64,000 nucleotides of DNA, from contig CAYULF010000002.1 in assembly GCA_964445695.1 (NCBI GenBank), positions 330,393-394,392 of the forward strand. The letters run 5' to 3'. Every line of letters begins with the position of its first letter. The stretch's first letter is position 1. The stretch is from JAUIKM01 sp964445695. Its GTDB lineage: Bacteria; Bacteroidota; Ignavibacteria; Kapaibacteriales; UBA7675. Made by a program: the position numbers and the translations under genes. The notes beneath the pieces are model-generated. The model saw only the letters and a program-made list of their open reading frames with translations, was not told the DNA's origin and did not search any database. Below are positions 25,482-33,563 of this stretch, one piece after another.

Positions 25482-25919
25482 ATGGATCCATTTATGCGCG
25501 AGGCCGTCCAGCAGGCCAGCAAGAGCATGAGCGAAGGCGGCATCCCGATCGGCTCGGTCCTGGTGCACAAGGGCAGAATCATCGGACGCGGCCACAATCA
25601 ACGCATTCAGCAGGGCAGCGTTATCCGCCACGGCGAGATGGACGCGCTCGAGAATGCCGGCCGTCAACCTGCCGAAGTTTACCGCGAATGTGTTTTATAC
25701 ACTACACATTCGCCCTGTTCAATGTGTTCGGGTACGATCCTGCTCTACGGCATTCCCAAAGTCGTTATCGGCGAGAACCAAACGTTCATGGGCGAGGAAG
25801 AATTGTTAAGGAGCCGCGGCGTGGAAGTCGTCGTGCTGAACAATCAGCCGAGCAGGCTTTTGCTGGAGCAGTTTATCCGTGAGAAGCCGGAGGCGTGGAA
25901 CGAGGATATTGGGGAGTGA
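25482..25919 (+). CDS. Cytosine deaminase, yeast Fcy1-like
   Basis: This 145-aa zinc enzyme converts cytosine to uracil in pyrimidine salvage. Zinc ligands and catalytic Glu are in HGEMDALEN, and the two Cys ligands in SPCSMCSG. The sequence follows yeast cytosine deaminase closely (EGGIPIGSVLV, GRGHNQRIQQGS, LYTTHSPCSMCSG, YGIPKVVIGEN) and even shares the C-terminal EDIGE. It is thus the small yeast-type enzyme, not the large CodA amidohydrolase. I chose the ATG at 25482, which has AGGAG about 9 nt upstream. The relation to fungal enzymes hints at old lateral transfer. Confidence 0.88.
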   Translation: MDPFMREAVQQASKSMSEGGIPIGSVLVHKGRIIGRGHNQRIQQGSVIRHGEMDALENAGRQPAEVYRECVLYTTHSPCSMCSGTILLYGIPKVVIGENQTFMGEEELLRSRGVEVVVLNNQPSRLLLEQFIREKPEAWNEDIGE

Positions 25920-25946
25920 GGGGGCTCAATCCTCACCAACCGATTG

Positions 25947-27272
25947 TCAGAACGGAGACCGATTCTTTACAAACAGGATAAATTGCTGGAGAGTCATCAA
26001 GTATGGCTGAATCTGGCGCTTAGCTTTTTTGTGTAATTCTTCGGGAATTACAAGAATCACCCTTGAATCGAGCATTTCATTAATTTGCTTTACTGAGATA
26101 GTATACTCAAGAGTAAACAGATGTTTGTTGGGGATTTTGTCAGCCTCATTCAGAATCTGCCTCCACCTATCCTTACAAGTAGTTTTTGCCGCCAACATCG
26201 TCAATTGATTTTCGGGATAACTGGGATTCTTGTACGCGCTTTCAGAAGGGAACAGAAAGTCCGGCTTTTTCCCCAATTCGGACTCTGGTTGATGGGAAAA
26301 ATGCTCACCTTCCACCAACCCGCACTCCAAAAAAATCTGCTTCAGATGTAGCTCCAGAGATCTCCCGGCTCTTGCTTTTCTTCTTTGCACAACTGTCTTC
26401 GCTTTCGAAAGAAAAGCCTCAAGTGATATAAAACCACGCTTAACTGCTTCCAACTCTATAGCTTCCTCAAAGCTTCGGAAGATGCCGAATTCGCAATCCA
26501 GTCGGGCCATGAGCAATTTGTCCAATACACTTAAACCACTTGCTTTTTTCTGAAATACATTGGCATTCTTCGGAAAAGGCTTTGCCTGAATCGCCATGGT
26601 TGCGATGTCCAGGCCAGAAGGAAACTTTAGCCCCCAATTTTCTTCAATCTCGTTGGCACTTAGGTTACAGGGAAAAGAAGCTGCTCTACTAACCGTTTCA
26701 GAAACATCAAACCTTGCAACGGCTCTCGAATCTGAATACCAATGGACGGTTTTCCCTGGATCGACAGGGCCGATGGCATCCTCTACATATGATTCCTCAC
26801 CGAGATTTCCGCATATCCATGCGTGGCAAAAGCGCCTAATCGCGTCGCCGAATATTGTTGAGCCGAATGCAAAGACTACAAGGCTTCCAGCATTGTCTGG
26901 ATTTTGGAGTGGGGAATCTGCACCCCCAAGATTCGTCATTCGCACTTCGTTGCGAGATTTTTTTTTGCGCCTTTTTTCACCGGGTTGTTTGGCATCTGTA
27001 TTTTGGTGGTATTTGTTATTGTACCAAGTAATAACGACTTCCCTTTCGTGATCATAGGAGTCAATACGGAGTTTGACTTTCACTTTAGGATTGAGCTCAT
27101 CTTCTCTGTGGAGCTCACTATATGCACCAAAAATTGCATCCTTCGGAAGATAAACTCCAACCTGGTGACTTTGTGAACGATCGGTATCATTGGCAGACAA
27201 CCTCTTAACAAAAAACAGCGTTGCATTTTCAGACCAGAAACTCATCCACTCTTCGATATTCAGATTATTCAC
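25947..27272 (-). CDS. EcoRII-family type II restriction endonuclease
   Basis: This 441-aa protein (EcoRII is 404 aa) is predicted to cleave unmodified CCWGG-like sites. The C-terminal catalytic domain contains KKPD338-FLFPS and MLAAK363-TTCKDRWRQIL, a PD-xK-type core, then KHLFTLEYTISVKQINEM, all characteristic of EcoRII. The N-terminal ~200 residues correspond to the effector-DNA binding domain (FWSENATLFFVKRLSANDTD near the start). I chose the GTG start at 27272: it overlaps the vsr stop as GTGA and has AGGAGAGA upstream. The gene is noticeably more AT-rich than its left neighbours, which points to acquisition with vsr and dcm. Confidence 0.85.
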   Translation of the reverse strand: MNNLNIEEWMSFWSENATLFFVKRLSANDTDRSQSHQVGVYLPKDAIFGAYSELHREDELNPKVKVKLRIDSYDHEREVVITWYNNKYHQNTDAKQPGEKRRKKKSRNEVRMTNLGGADSPLQNPDNAGSLVVFAFGSTIFGDAIRRFCHAWICGNLGEESYVEDAIGPVDPGKTVHWYSDSRAVARFDVSETVSRAASFPCNLSANEIEENWGLKFPSGLDIATMAIQAKPFPKNANVFQKKASGLSVLDKLLMARLDCEFGIFRSFEEAIELEAVKRGFISLEAFLSKAKTVVQRRKARAGRSLELHLKQIFLECGLVEGEHFSHQPESELGKKPDFLFPSESAYKNPSYPENQLTMLAAKTTCKDRWRQILNEADKIPNKHLFTLEYTISVKQINEMLDSRVILVIPEELHKKAKRQIQPYLMTLQQFILFVKNRSPF

Positions 27273-27730
27273 TCTGTGATCTCTCCTGCAATTTGATGAA
27301 ATGCTGATCCAATTTTGATCCACTCAGCTATGCGGTCAATCATTTCTGCTTGTACAAGTTTCTTGCGGCCTTTTAAAGCACACTCCCATACAACCAAAAC
27401 TCGCCAACCATCGGCGAGTAATTGACGCACCTGCTTTTCATCGCGGACTCTGTTGGAGTTCAGTTTTTTTTTCCAGAACTCTGCCCTCGTCGAGGGCCAC
27501 TTGAACAGGTGGCAGTTGTGCAAATGCCAAAAGCAGCCATTCACAAAAATGACTGCCTTGTATTTCGGAAAAACCATATCTGGCTTTCCCTTGACATTTG
27601 CAGAATGAAGTCTGTACCTAAAGCCGAGTTTATGCAGTTGTTTTCTGATTAGAATTTCCGGCTTGGTATTTTTACTCTTAATACCAGCCATCATGTCAGA
27701 TCGTTTAACTGCATCCACAACGTCAGGCAT
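27269..27730 (-). CDS. vsr: Very short patch repair endonuclease Vsr
   Basis: This 153-aa protein nicks at T:G mismatches produced by deamination of 5-methylcytosine in the Dcm/EcoRII target context. Family features are RSDMMAGIKSKNTKPE at the N-terminus, YRLH...GKPDMVFPKYKAVIFVNGCFWHLHNC with the catalytic Asp of KPDMVF and the following histidines, and the RVLVVWECAL strand. The ATG at 27730 overlaps the dcm stop by 8 nt (ATGCCTGA), and the 3' end overlaps the EcoRII-type gene by 4 nt, so all three are translationally coupled. Confidence 0.92.
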   Translation of the reverse strand: MPDVVDAVKRSDMMAGIKSKNTKPEILIRKQLHKLGFRYRLHSANVKGKPDMVFPKYKAVIFVNGCFWHLHNCHLFKWPSTRAEFWKKKLNSNRVRDEKQVRQLLADGWRVLVVWECALKGRKKLVQAEMIDRIAEWIKIGSAFHQIAGEITE

Positions 27731-28985
27731 TTGCAAACAAATTATTCTGGTGATTCAATACCGCATGATCTTGATTTGTCACTAACCATGGAGCCATGTA
27801 CTTCGCTATTGACTCCACGACAGGAACAACAACGGCATTGCCAAATTGGCGATAGGCCTGATTGTCCGACACCGGAATCGCAAAAGGTTTGTGACCGGGC
27901 CTGTCGAAACCCATCAATCTTGCGCATTCGCGCGGCGTCAAACGACGCGGATTCTTTCCCCTCTGTTTAATTAGAATTTCAGATCCGTCTTTGTAATATC
28001 TGGCAGAAAGTGTTCTCGCAACATCATTTTTGTCGAAAACACTGAATCCAAAACCATTTCCCTTTTTTCGATGCTTTTCGGCATAGGCCTGTAGATAGTT
28101 CCACAACTTGTCTGAAAGTGTGTATTTAGGCAGAACATGTCCCTTCTTACCGCTTATGTAGTCAGCGTTGTATTCATCCAGGTCTTCAGATCCATCTTGT
28201 GGATGGAGAATTGTGCCGAGCTTGGGTCCTTTGTGAGGATCGGCAAAAGTGAAGCCGTCAAAATCAAATGTATTTGGATAGCGAAACCCAACAATGAAAA
28301 TCCTCTCTCGATGCTGTGGAACCCAGGACTTTGCGTCAATAACTTTGTAATCTACCTGGTAGCCCAATTCTTCCGTCAACATGTGATGAATAACCTGAAA
28401 GGTCCGTCCTTTATCGTGACTTACCAAGTTTTTTACATTCTCCAGCAGAAAGGCTCTGGGCTGGTGATACTTTAAAATTCGAACAATCTCGAAAAACAGA
28501 TTTCCCTGTGTTTCACACTGGAAACCATGCGGAAGATTCAAAGAGTTTTTTTTCGAAACGCCCGCGATTGAAAAGGGCTGACACGGAAAACCGGCCAAGA
28601 GAACATCATGTTCCGGGATTGACGCTTCGTGAACTTCCTCTATGTTCCCCGCTATCTCGTGATCACAATCAAAATTTGCCGCATAGCTATGTTGAGAGTA
28701 TTTGTTCCATTCACTCGTAAAAACACACTCCCCACCAATACTTTCAAATCCCATCCGTAAACCGCCGATGCCGGCAAACAGATCTATGAATTTAAAAGAG
28801 CTATTGTCCTTTGCAGAACTTTGCTCCTGAACTATTTTCAGGAGAGTCTGCAGAATCGTTTTGGAAGGCTGGACTTCTCCCTTGTTGTAACGGTGCAATG
28901 AGCGCGGAGATCTGTCCAGTATCTCAGCCAAATGATCAATTGACAACCCTGAACGTTGCCAAAGGTCTGAAAATGTGTATTCCAT
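27723..28985 (-). CDS. dcm: DNA (cytosine-5) methyltransferase, EcoRII/Dcm type, with N-terminal HTH
   Basis: This enzyme methylates cytosine at position 5, protecting against the adjacent EcoRII-like nuclease. Motif I FIDLFAGIGGLRMGF, motif IV GFPCQPFS with the catalytic Cys, motif VI LLENVKNL, motif VIII QHRERIFIVGF and motif X GNAVVVPVV are all present. The first ~60 residues form an HTH domain (LSIDHLAEILDRSPRSLHRYNKGEVQPS) like the autoregulatory N-terminus of M.EcoRII and M.SsoII. I prefer the ATG at 28985 (420 aa), which has AGGA five bases upstream; an ATG at 29018 (431 aa) has no Shine-Dalgarno and lies in a palindrome that may be an operator. Confidence 0.9.
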   Translation of the reverse strand: MEYTFSDLWQRSGLSIDHLAEILDRSPRSLHRYNKGEVQPSKTILQTLLKIVQEQSSAKDNSSFKFIDLFAGIGGLRMGFESIGGECVFTSEWNKYSQHSYAANFDCDHEIAGNIEEVHEASIPEHDVLLAGFPCQPFSIAGVSKKNSLNLPHGFQCETQGNLFFEIVRILKYHQPRAFLLENVKNLVSHDKGRTFQVIHHMLTEELGYQVDYKVIDAKSWVPQHRERIFIVGFRYPNTFDFDGFTFADPHKGPKLGTILHPQDGSEDLDEYNADYISGKKGHVLPKYTLSDKLWNYLQAYAEKHRKKGNGFGFSVFDKNDVARTLSARYYKDGSEILIKQRGKNPRRLTPRECARLMGFDRPGHKPFAIPVSDNQAYRQFGNAVVVPVVESIAKYMAPWLVTNQDHAVLNHQNNLFANA

Positions 28986-29011
28986 CTCCGTCCTAACTCC
29001 CGGGTCATATT

Positions 29012-29026
29012 TTGACATTGTGTCAA
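29012..29026. promoter_or_regulatory. Candidate operator for autoregulation of the methyltransferase
   Basis: TTGACATTGTGTCAA is a perfect 6-3-6 inverted repeat 27 nt upstream of the preferred dcm start. M.EcoRII and M.SsoII are known to repress their own genes through an N-terminal HTH; the size and position here fit such a site. This is inference from position and symmetry. Confidence 0.5.
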
Positions 29027-29071
29027 TTTACGTCCCAGCGACGTGCCGAACAAGAACAAGTTATACACAAA

Positions 29072-29101
29072 CACCCCCACAGACTCGCGCCTGCGGGGGT
29101 G
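29072..29101 (-). terminator. Hairpin downstream of the avidin-like gene
   Basis: Stem CACCCCCaCAG (29072-29082) with CTGcGGGGGTG (29091-29101) has one mismatch and an 8-nt loop. On minus it is followed by TTTGTG. It lies between the avidin-like gene and the restriction-modification operon, so it probably ends transcription of the former. Confidence 0.55.
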
Positions 29102-29163
29102 CCCCGTCAGATATTCCATATCCAATAGTCACTCAGTGAGTGCTCCGCCGATAGCGGAACGGC

Positions 29164-29547
29164 TCACATCTTGAAGGTGTGCGTGCCCAGCGAAGAAGTA
29201 TCCGTCACGCCGTCGCTGTTAACATATGAGCGCACGCCGTCGAGAACCATCGTGTTGTTTTCCAGATAGTAACCCACCCAGGAATCCTCGATCGTGTAGG
29301 GACGGCCGTTCGGACGCTGCATCGCCTGAAAACGAATGCTGAAAGGCGCTACGCCGTCGCGACCGGCTTTTTTGCTGAACACCCAGTAGTACTGGCCGAT
29401 GTTGCCTTTCTGCTGGATGCCGCCCTCGGGGCTGTTTTGCGCCTCGTAGACAGCGTCGATCTGGCTGTTGGAGGAATTGGCCGAGTTGATCTGGATTTTG
29501 TAGGCGCCGTCTTCGGAAAGGTATGCACCAAGAACAGGAACAGACAT
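29164..29547 (-). CDS. Small beta-barrel protein, possibly avidin-like
   Basis: This 127-aa protein has no signal peptide. Its layout resembles streptavidin: an AYKIQI strand, an AVYEAQNSPEGG segment comparable with the Y-S biotin-loop region, a WVFS strand, and at the end SWVGYYLENNTMVLDGVRSY...SSLGTHTFKM, comparable with WSGQYV...STLVGHDTFTK. The equivalent of the biotin-contacting Asp128 is Thr here, so biotin binding may be altered. This is a visual resemblance, not a search result. The ATG has AGGAG 6 nt upstream. A terminator separates it from the next minus-strand gene. Confidence 0.45.
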   Translation of the reverse strand: MSVPVLGAYLSEDGAYKIQINSANSSNSQIDAVYEAQNSPEGGIQQKGNIGQYYWVFSKKAGRDGVAPFSIRFQAMQRPNGRPYTIEDSWVGYYLENNTMVLDGVRSYVNSDGVTDTSSLGTHTFKM

Positions 29548-29692
29548 AATAACTCCTGAAGTTAAGTTGAAAAAGGTAAATAGGGTCCCGTTCCGTCGCT
29601 GCGCGACGAAATGAGATGGTTAAACAACTTTCCTGTGTTAAGTGGAAGGCGAAGGTGGCGGAGCGGACTCAGCCGCGGCGGTGAACACAAAA

Positions 29693-29730
29693 GCGCGGGC
29701 ACGTTATGTGCACCATTCACGTGCCCGCGC
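29693..29730 (-). terminator. Strong intrinsic terminator after the 154-aa hypothetical gene
   Basis: A perfect 12-bp GC-rich stem, GCGCGGGCACGT (29693-29704) with ACGTGCCCGCGC (29719-29730), is followed on minus by TTTTGTG. It ends transcription coming from the gene at 29782-30246. Confidence 0.75.
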
Positions 29731-29781
29731 GTGGAGATGAGTCCGGAGACTCAGTTGCCTTCAACCTTTAAATGCCCGCAT

Positions 29782-30246
29782 TCAGACCGGGTTGGCCGCC
29801 GGTTCCAGCTTTGCGATAATCGGCGGGTCCAACAGCTCCATGTCGACCGCGCCGACGGTCCACTTGGTGCTGACGTCGCCGCTGATCTGCACCGCCTTGC
29901 CGCTGTTGTTGGACACAAGTTTAACATCCAGGTTGTACGAGATTTCGTTTGCCACAAATCCTTCCTGAATCGGGCTGCCGGTAACCGTCGGCAAAATGTT
30001 CATATTAAACGAAGGACCGTCGAGGAACAGGCCCATGCTGCCGAGGTCGTAAGCCTGATGCGTTGGGTTGCTGCTCAAAAACATCTGCAGCGACACTTCA
30101 TAACTTCCGTCGGGATTTCGCAGGCCGACCGTCGCGTGAAACTGGCAGCCGATGACCGAGCTGAGGCCGACATTAACACTCAGCACCGTGTTGCTCGTAT
30201 TGATCCGGCCTCCGTCACCGTTCATTCCATTAGTAGTTTCCGGCAT
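29782..30246 (-). CDS. Hypothetical beta-rich small protein
   Basis: This 154-aa protein was not recognised. It is rich in Asn/Ser/Thr with alternating strands (TVLSVNVGLSSVIGCQFHATVGLRNPDG, SYNLDVKLVSNNSG) and ends in a proline-containing tail. It has no signal peptide or cysteine pairs and one Cys in total. GGAG lies 8 nt before the ATG and a strong terminator follows the stop, so it is a real monocistronic gene. It is divergent from a helical-repeat paralogue, as the 136/168-aa pair is at 12.4 kb. Confidence 0.65.
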   Translation of the reverse strand: MPETTNGMNGDGGRINTSNTVLSVNVGLSSVIGCQFHATVGLRNPDGSYEVSLQMFLSSNPTHQAYDLGSMGLFLDGPSFNMNILPTVTGSPIQEGFVANEISYNLDVKLVSNNSGKAVQISGDVSTKWTVGAVDMELLDPPIIAKLEPAANPV

Positions 30247-30554
30247 GATTCATCTCCACAATGATCAGTTAAACACCAGTGGTTTGCGGACTCTCGACCG
30301 GCCGACTTTGCATGTCCGGCCGCTGTTCCGCTCCATTTGATTGCAAAGTACAACCACAACTGTGCGCCGGAAATACAAACATCGCCGGGATATCAGCTTT
30401 CCAGATGCCGTACAACTCCAACATTTGGCCGTTTCACGCTGAAAAGTGCATATTTGCAGCTACTGCCGGTACACATGCAAGGATTGCCGATCAGTTTTCA
30501 AGAGCAGCGGCAAGCCAAAATCACGTTGTTTTTCACTCCGTCTGCGGATGACAC
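30247..30554. other. Divergent intergenic region, no gene seen
   Basis: 308 bp between the 154-aa gene and the helical-repeat gene. It must hold promoters for both, but I find no convincing TTG/TAnnTTTG pair. It is more AT-rich than the flanking genes. Confidence 0.3.
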
Positions 30555-32144
30555 ATGCGGCCACAATCTGAACTCTTCAGCCTGATCCGGGCGATGAACA
30601 AACAGGAAAAACGCTACTTCAAACTCTACGCCACGGCTTTTGTGCGCAATCGCGGCAGCAACAAACTGACCGAACTGTTCGACGCCTATGCCGCGCTCGA
30701 CGACAAGGCCGACGAAGCCGATGTTGTTAAACACCTGAGTCATGCGCCCACGCCGCGCCAACTGGCCACCGCCCGCTACGAACTGACGAATCTGATTCTC
30801 AACAGCCTGGCGACGTACAATGCCGGCAAGTCGGCCGACGCGGACCTGCGCGCCATGCTGGCGCATATTCAGATTCTGTACAACAAAGGTCTCTACGAAC
30901 ACTGCCGCAAGGTGGTGAGCCGCGCGGCCGCCAAAGCACGCGAGTTCGACTACTTCAGCTATCTGATTGAAATTCTGGCATGGGAGCGCAAACTCCTGCT
31001 GCGCCAGGCCAACGCCCACTTTGAGGAATCGCTGCGGCGGTTTCACGAGGAACAACTTAACCTGCTTGAGCAGATTGCCGCCACAATCAAATATGAAGAT
31101 CTTGCAGACCGCGTGCAGGAGGCGCATCGCGCTTACGTGCGTTTAAAGGATGAGTCGGCGCGCAGTAAACTTGACGAGATAGTACAAACCGATCTGTTAA
31201 ACGCCGATCCGGATGCGCTGCCCTTTCACGCGCGGCTGGCCATGTTTCAGGCGCGCGGCAACTACGACTGGTTTACCGGCAACGTGTCCGCCGCCATGGA
31301 CAACTACCGTCTGGCCATCGACGCCTGGGAGGAGCAGCCGCAGCACATCCGCGACGACCCCGACAACTATAAACGTTATCTCACCAACTTCCTCAGTTGT
31401 GCGATCGCCATTCACGAATTCGACGACTTTCAGGCGACGCTGCGGAAAATCAAAGCGCTGCCCTCGGCGTCGGTTGAATCGGACATCACGGTTTTTGGAA
31501 TTGTCACCTACCTCGAACTGGTGTTTTACCTGCACAACGGCAAACTGGACGAGGCGCGTGCGGTGGTAAAAGAATTTGAAACTGCCGCACCGCGCTACGT
31601 CGGCCGCCTGCGACCCGACCGGCTGATCAACCTCTACTACAACTGCAGCATTATTTATTTTCTCTCCGGCGACTACAAGGGCGCGCTACGGCACATTAAC
31701 GACATTTTAAACGAGCACGATGCGGAACCGAAGCGCGACATTCAGGACTTCACGCGCATTTTCCGCCTGCTGATACACTTCGAGTTAAACGACTTTGAAG
31801 CGCTGGAGAACATGTTCCGTTCGTCGCAGCGCTACCTCAACAATCGCCGGCAGTTAAACAACTTCGGCAAGTGCGTCATCAGCGCCATTCGCAAATTGCT
31901 CAACGCGGCCGACGAGACTCAGCGCCGCAGCATTATTAACGACTTGCGCACGGCCCTGCTCGACATCCTGCAGGACGACGACAGCGCGGACCCTCTGGGT
32001 CTGATTGAAATTCTGTTCTGGACGGAGAGCAAACTGCGCAGTCGCCCGATCGGCGAGCTGTTCAGCCGCGGCGTGCAGGCCAATCGCGGACGCAACAAAC
32101 GCGAACTTTTCACTCACTCTCTGGACGCCGACTCAAATCCATGA
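30555..32144 (+). CDS. Helical-repeat (TPR-like) protein, paralogue of the gene at 12717
   Basis: This 529-aa cytoplasmic alpha-helical protein has no signal peptide. It opens ELFSLIRAMNKQEKRYFKLYATAFVRN, a start common in uncharacterised Bacteroidota proteins. Repeated helix pairs include ILYNKGLYEHCRKVVSRA and NCSIIYFLSGDYKGALRHINDIL, which look like TPR hairpins. Leu-rich helices, a late FARGVQANRGRNKREL-type basic tail and overall length match the paralogue at 12717. Both copies are divergent from small beta-rich proteins, so they may regulate or chaperone these; the evidence is positional only. Confidence 0.7.
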   Translation: MRPQSELFSLIRAMNKQEKRYFKLYATAFVRNRGSNKLTELFDAYAALDDKADEADVVKHLSHAPTPRQLATARYELTNLILNSLATYNAGKSADADLRAMLAHIQILYNKGLYEHCRKVVSRAAAKAREFDYFSYLIEILAWERKLLLRQANAHFEESLRRFHEEQLNLLEQIAATIKYEDLADRVQEAHRAYVRLKDESARSKLDEIVQTDLLNADPDALPFHARLAMFQARGNYDWFTGNVSAAMDNYRLAIDAWEEQPQHIRDDPDNYKRYLTNFLSCAIAIHEFDDFQATLRKIKALPSASVESDITVFGIVTYLELVFYLHNGKLDEARAVVKEFETAAPRYVGRLRPDRLINLYYNCSIIYFLSGDYKGALRHINDILNEHDAEPKRDIQDFTRIFRLLIHFELNDFEALENMFRSSQRYLNNRRQLNNFGKCVISAIRKLLNAADETQRRSIINDLRTALLDILQDDDSADPLGLIEILFWTESKLRSRPIGELFSRGVQANRGRNKRELFTHSLDADSNP

Positions 32145-32151
32145 AACGCTT

Positions 32152-32226
32152 CGCTTCTTTTGTTTGTCAGCGGGATCGAATGCTCGAGTCTTCAAGCTGC
32201 GTGACAAACAAGGAAATCGCCCAAGC
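32152..32226. repeat. Inverted pair of dispersed element R2
   Basis: One copy on minus (32152-32169, reading TGACAAACAAAAGAAGCG) and one on plus (32202-32226, TGACAAACAAGG...CAAGCC) face away from each other across ~30 bp. They lie in the 235-bp gap before the next gene. Confidence 0.45.
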
Positions 32227-32379
32227 CTGAGACGCCGCCGGCGGCTCAAAGCGAGCAACGAGGCCGGACATCGCTTCTTCAATGAAAAGCGGTGATAGTC
32301 AACCAAAGTTTTGACGGCAAACAGCGTGGAATTGAATAACTTGTGCGCACGAACAATCGATTAACGGGAAAGGCACATC

Positions 32380-32934
32380 ATGCAATCCGGCCGAATCTTT
32401 TTCAAAGGTAATCCCTGGCCCGAGGGGCATCCGATCAAGACGTTTAAGTGGACGGCTTTGGCAAAAGGCTGGAACGTGTATTTCTCGTTTCATCTGGAAA
32501 CGGAACACTACGAATCCGAACGCGAAAACGACATCGACAATGATGACACTGAGTATGAAACCGACTGGGAAGCGCCGATAGCCTGGAGCGCGTATCATCA
32601 CTGCATCCTGTCGAGCGACGACTATCACAACGGCGAGTTTAAAGTCTGCCGCAGATCAAAATTCAGGCCGGAATATTTCGACGGATTCACGATTAAACTC
32701 GACGAAGACCCCGGCGACATCGGCTTCCTGGAAGATCGTCATTTTCACATTTATTTACAGGGACACGATGCAACGGCGTTCCAGAACATCACGTTCAGAC
32801 GCGTTGCCGGCACTAATCTGTTTAACATTGCATGGACCGGGCGCATCGCCCTGGCTTACGTTGGCGAAGAAGAGTACAAGTACGAGTTTGAAGCGCGGAT
32901 CAACGGCGTTCCATTTCCAAAACTAAACATATAA
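32380..32934 (+). CDS. Hypothetical protein, acidic and aromatic-rich
   Basis: This 184-aa protein was not recognised. It is rich in Trp, Tyr, His and Asp/Glu and has beta-like segments (WNVYFSFHLETEHYE, FHIYLQGHDATAFQNITFRR, YKYEFEARINGVPF). No signal peptide or membrane segment is seen. AAGG lies about 7 nt before the ATG. It ends 4 nt before the VOC gene and is probably co-transcribed with it. It could be a barrel-like ligand-binding protein, but there is no firm evidence. Confidence 0.65.
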   Translation: MQSGRIFFKGNPWPEGHPIKTFKWTALAKGWNVYFSFHLETEHYESERENDIDNDDTEYETDWEAPIAWSAYHHCILSSDDYHNGEFKVCRRSKFRPEYFDGFTIKLDEDPGDIGFLEDRHFHIYLQGHDATAFQNITFRRVAGTNLFNIAWTGRIALAYVGEEEYKYEFEARINGVPFPKLNI

Positions 32935-32938
32935 AACC

Positions 32939-33322
32939 ATGAGTCACAATCTCTCAGGACCGCTCGTCATGCTTAACGTCCCGAATGTTCCGGCGGCGAT
33001 TGCGTGGTACCAGAATCTCGGGTTCACCATCGAACGCACCAACCGGAAGTGGGAACCGGACAGTGAAGTGAATTGGGCTTTTATGTCGTACGACAAGGTA
33101 CAGATGATGTTAAACGCACGCATGGCCGACGAAGGCGCCCATTCGATCGTGACGCTGTATTTTAACGTCGCGAACTGCGACGCCTTCCACGATGCGATCA
33201 AGGACAAAGTGGAAGTGCGTTATGCGCCGTCGGACCAGTTCTACGGCATGCGCGATTTTGAGGTGCTGGACCTGAACGGGAACAGTTTGATATTTGGGCA
33301 TCAGATTGCAGAAGAGCTGTGA
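32939..33322 (+). CDS. VOC (glyoxalase/bleomycin-resistance) family protein
   Basis: This 127-aa protein has a single vicinal-oxygen-chelate fold. Marks are LNVPNVPAAIAWYQNLGFTIE at the N-terminus, a central MLNARM...VTLYFNV strand pair, and the C-terminal MRDFEVLDLNGNSLIFGH with the conserved D-x-x-G-N. Members bind a metal or hydrophobic ligand as dimers; many act as antibiotic-binding or dioxygenase-like proteins, so the substrate is uncertain. It follows the 184-aa gene by 4 nt. Confidence 0.85.
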   Translation: MSHNLSGPLVMLNVPNVPAAIAWYQNLGFTIERTNRKWEPDSEVNWAFMSYDKVQMMLNARMADEGAHSIVTLYFNVANCDAFHDAIKDKVEVRYAPSDQFYGMRDFEVLDLNGNSLIFGHQIAEEL

Positions 33323-33563
33323 GTAGTGGTTGAACCAAAATAAACTCAGAACTTCCAGCCCCCGATCCCGTGGTCGTCACGCCAGATAACGCTGAACTAT
33401 GGCAGCAAGTAACTCAATATCATGAAAATAGGAAAGTACAGCCATCTCTACTGCCACGGTGTGACACTGAAAATTCTATTTCTGCGCCTGCGTCAATGCC
33501 TCATGCACTTACGAATGAACATGCTTGCATTGTTGACGGGATGTTGCCAAGTCCAACCAGTGT

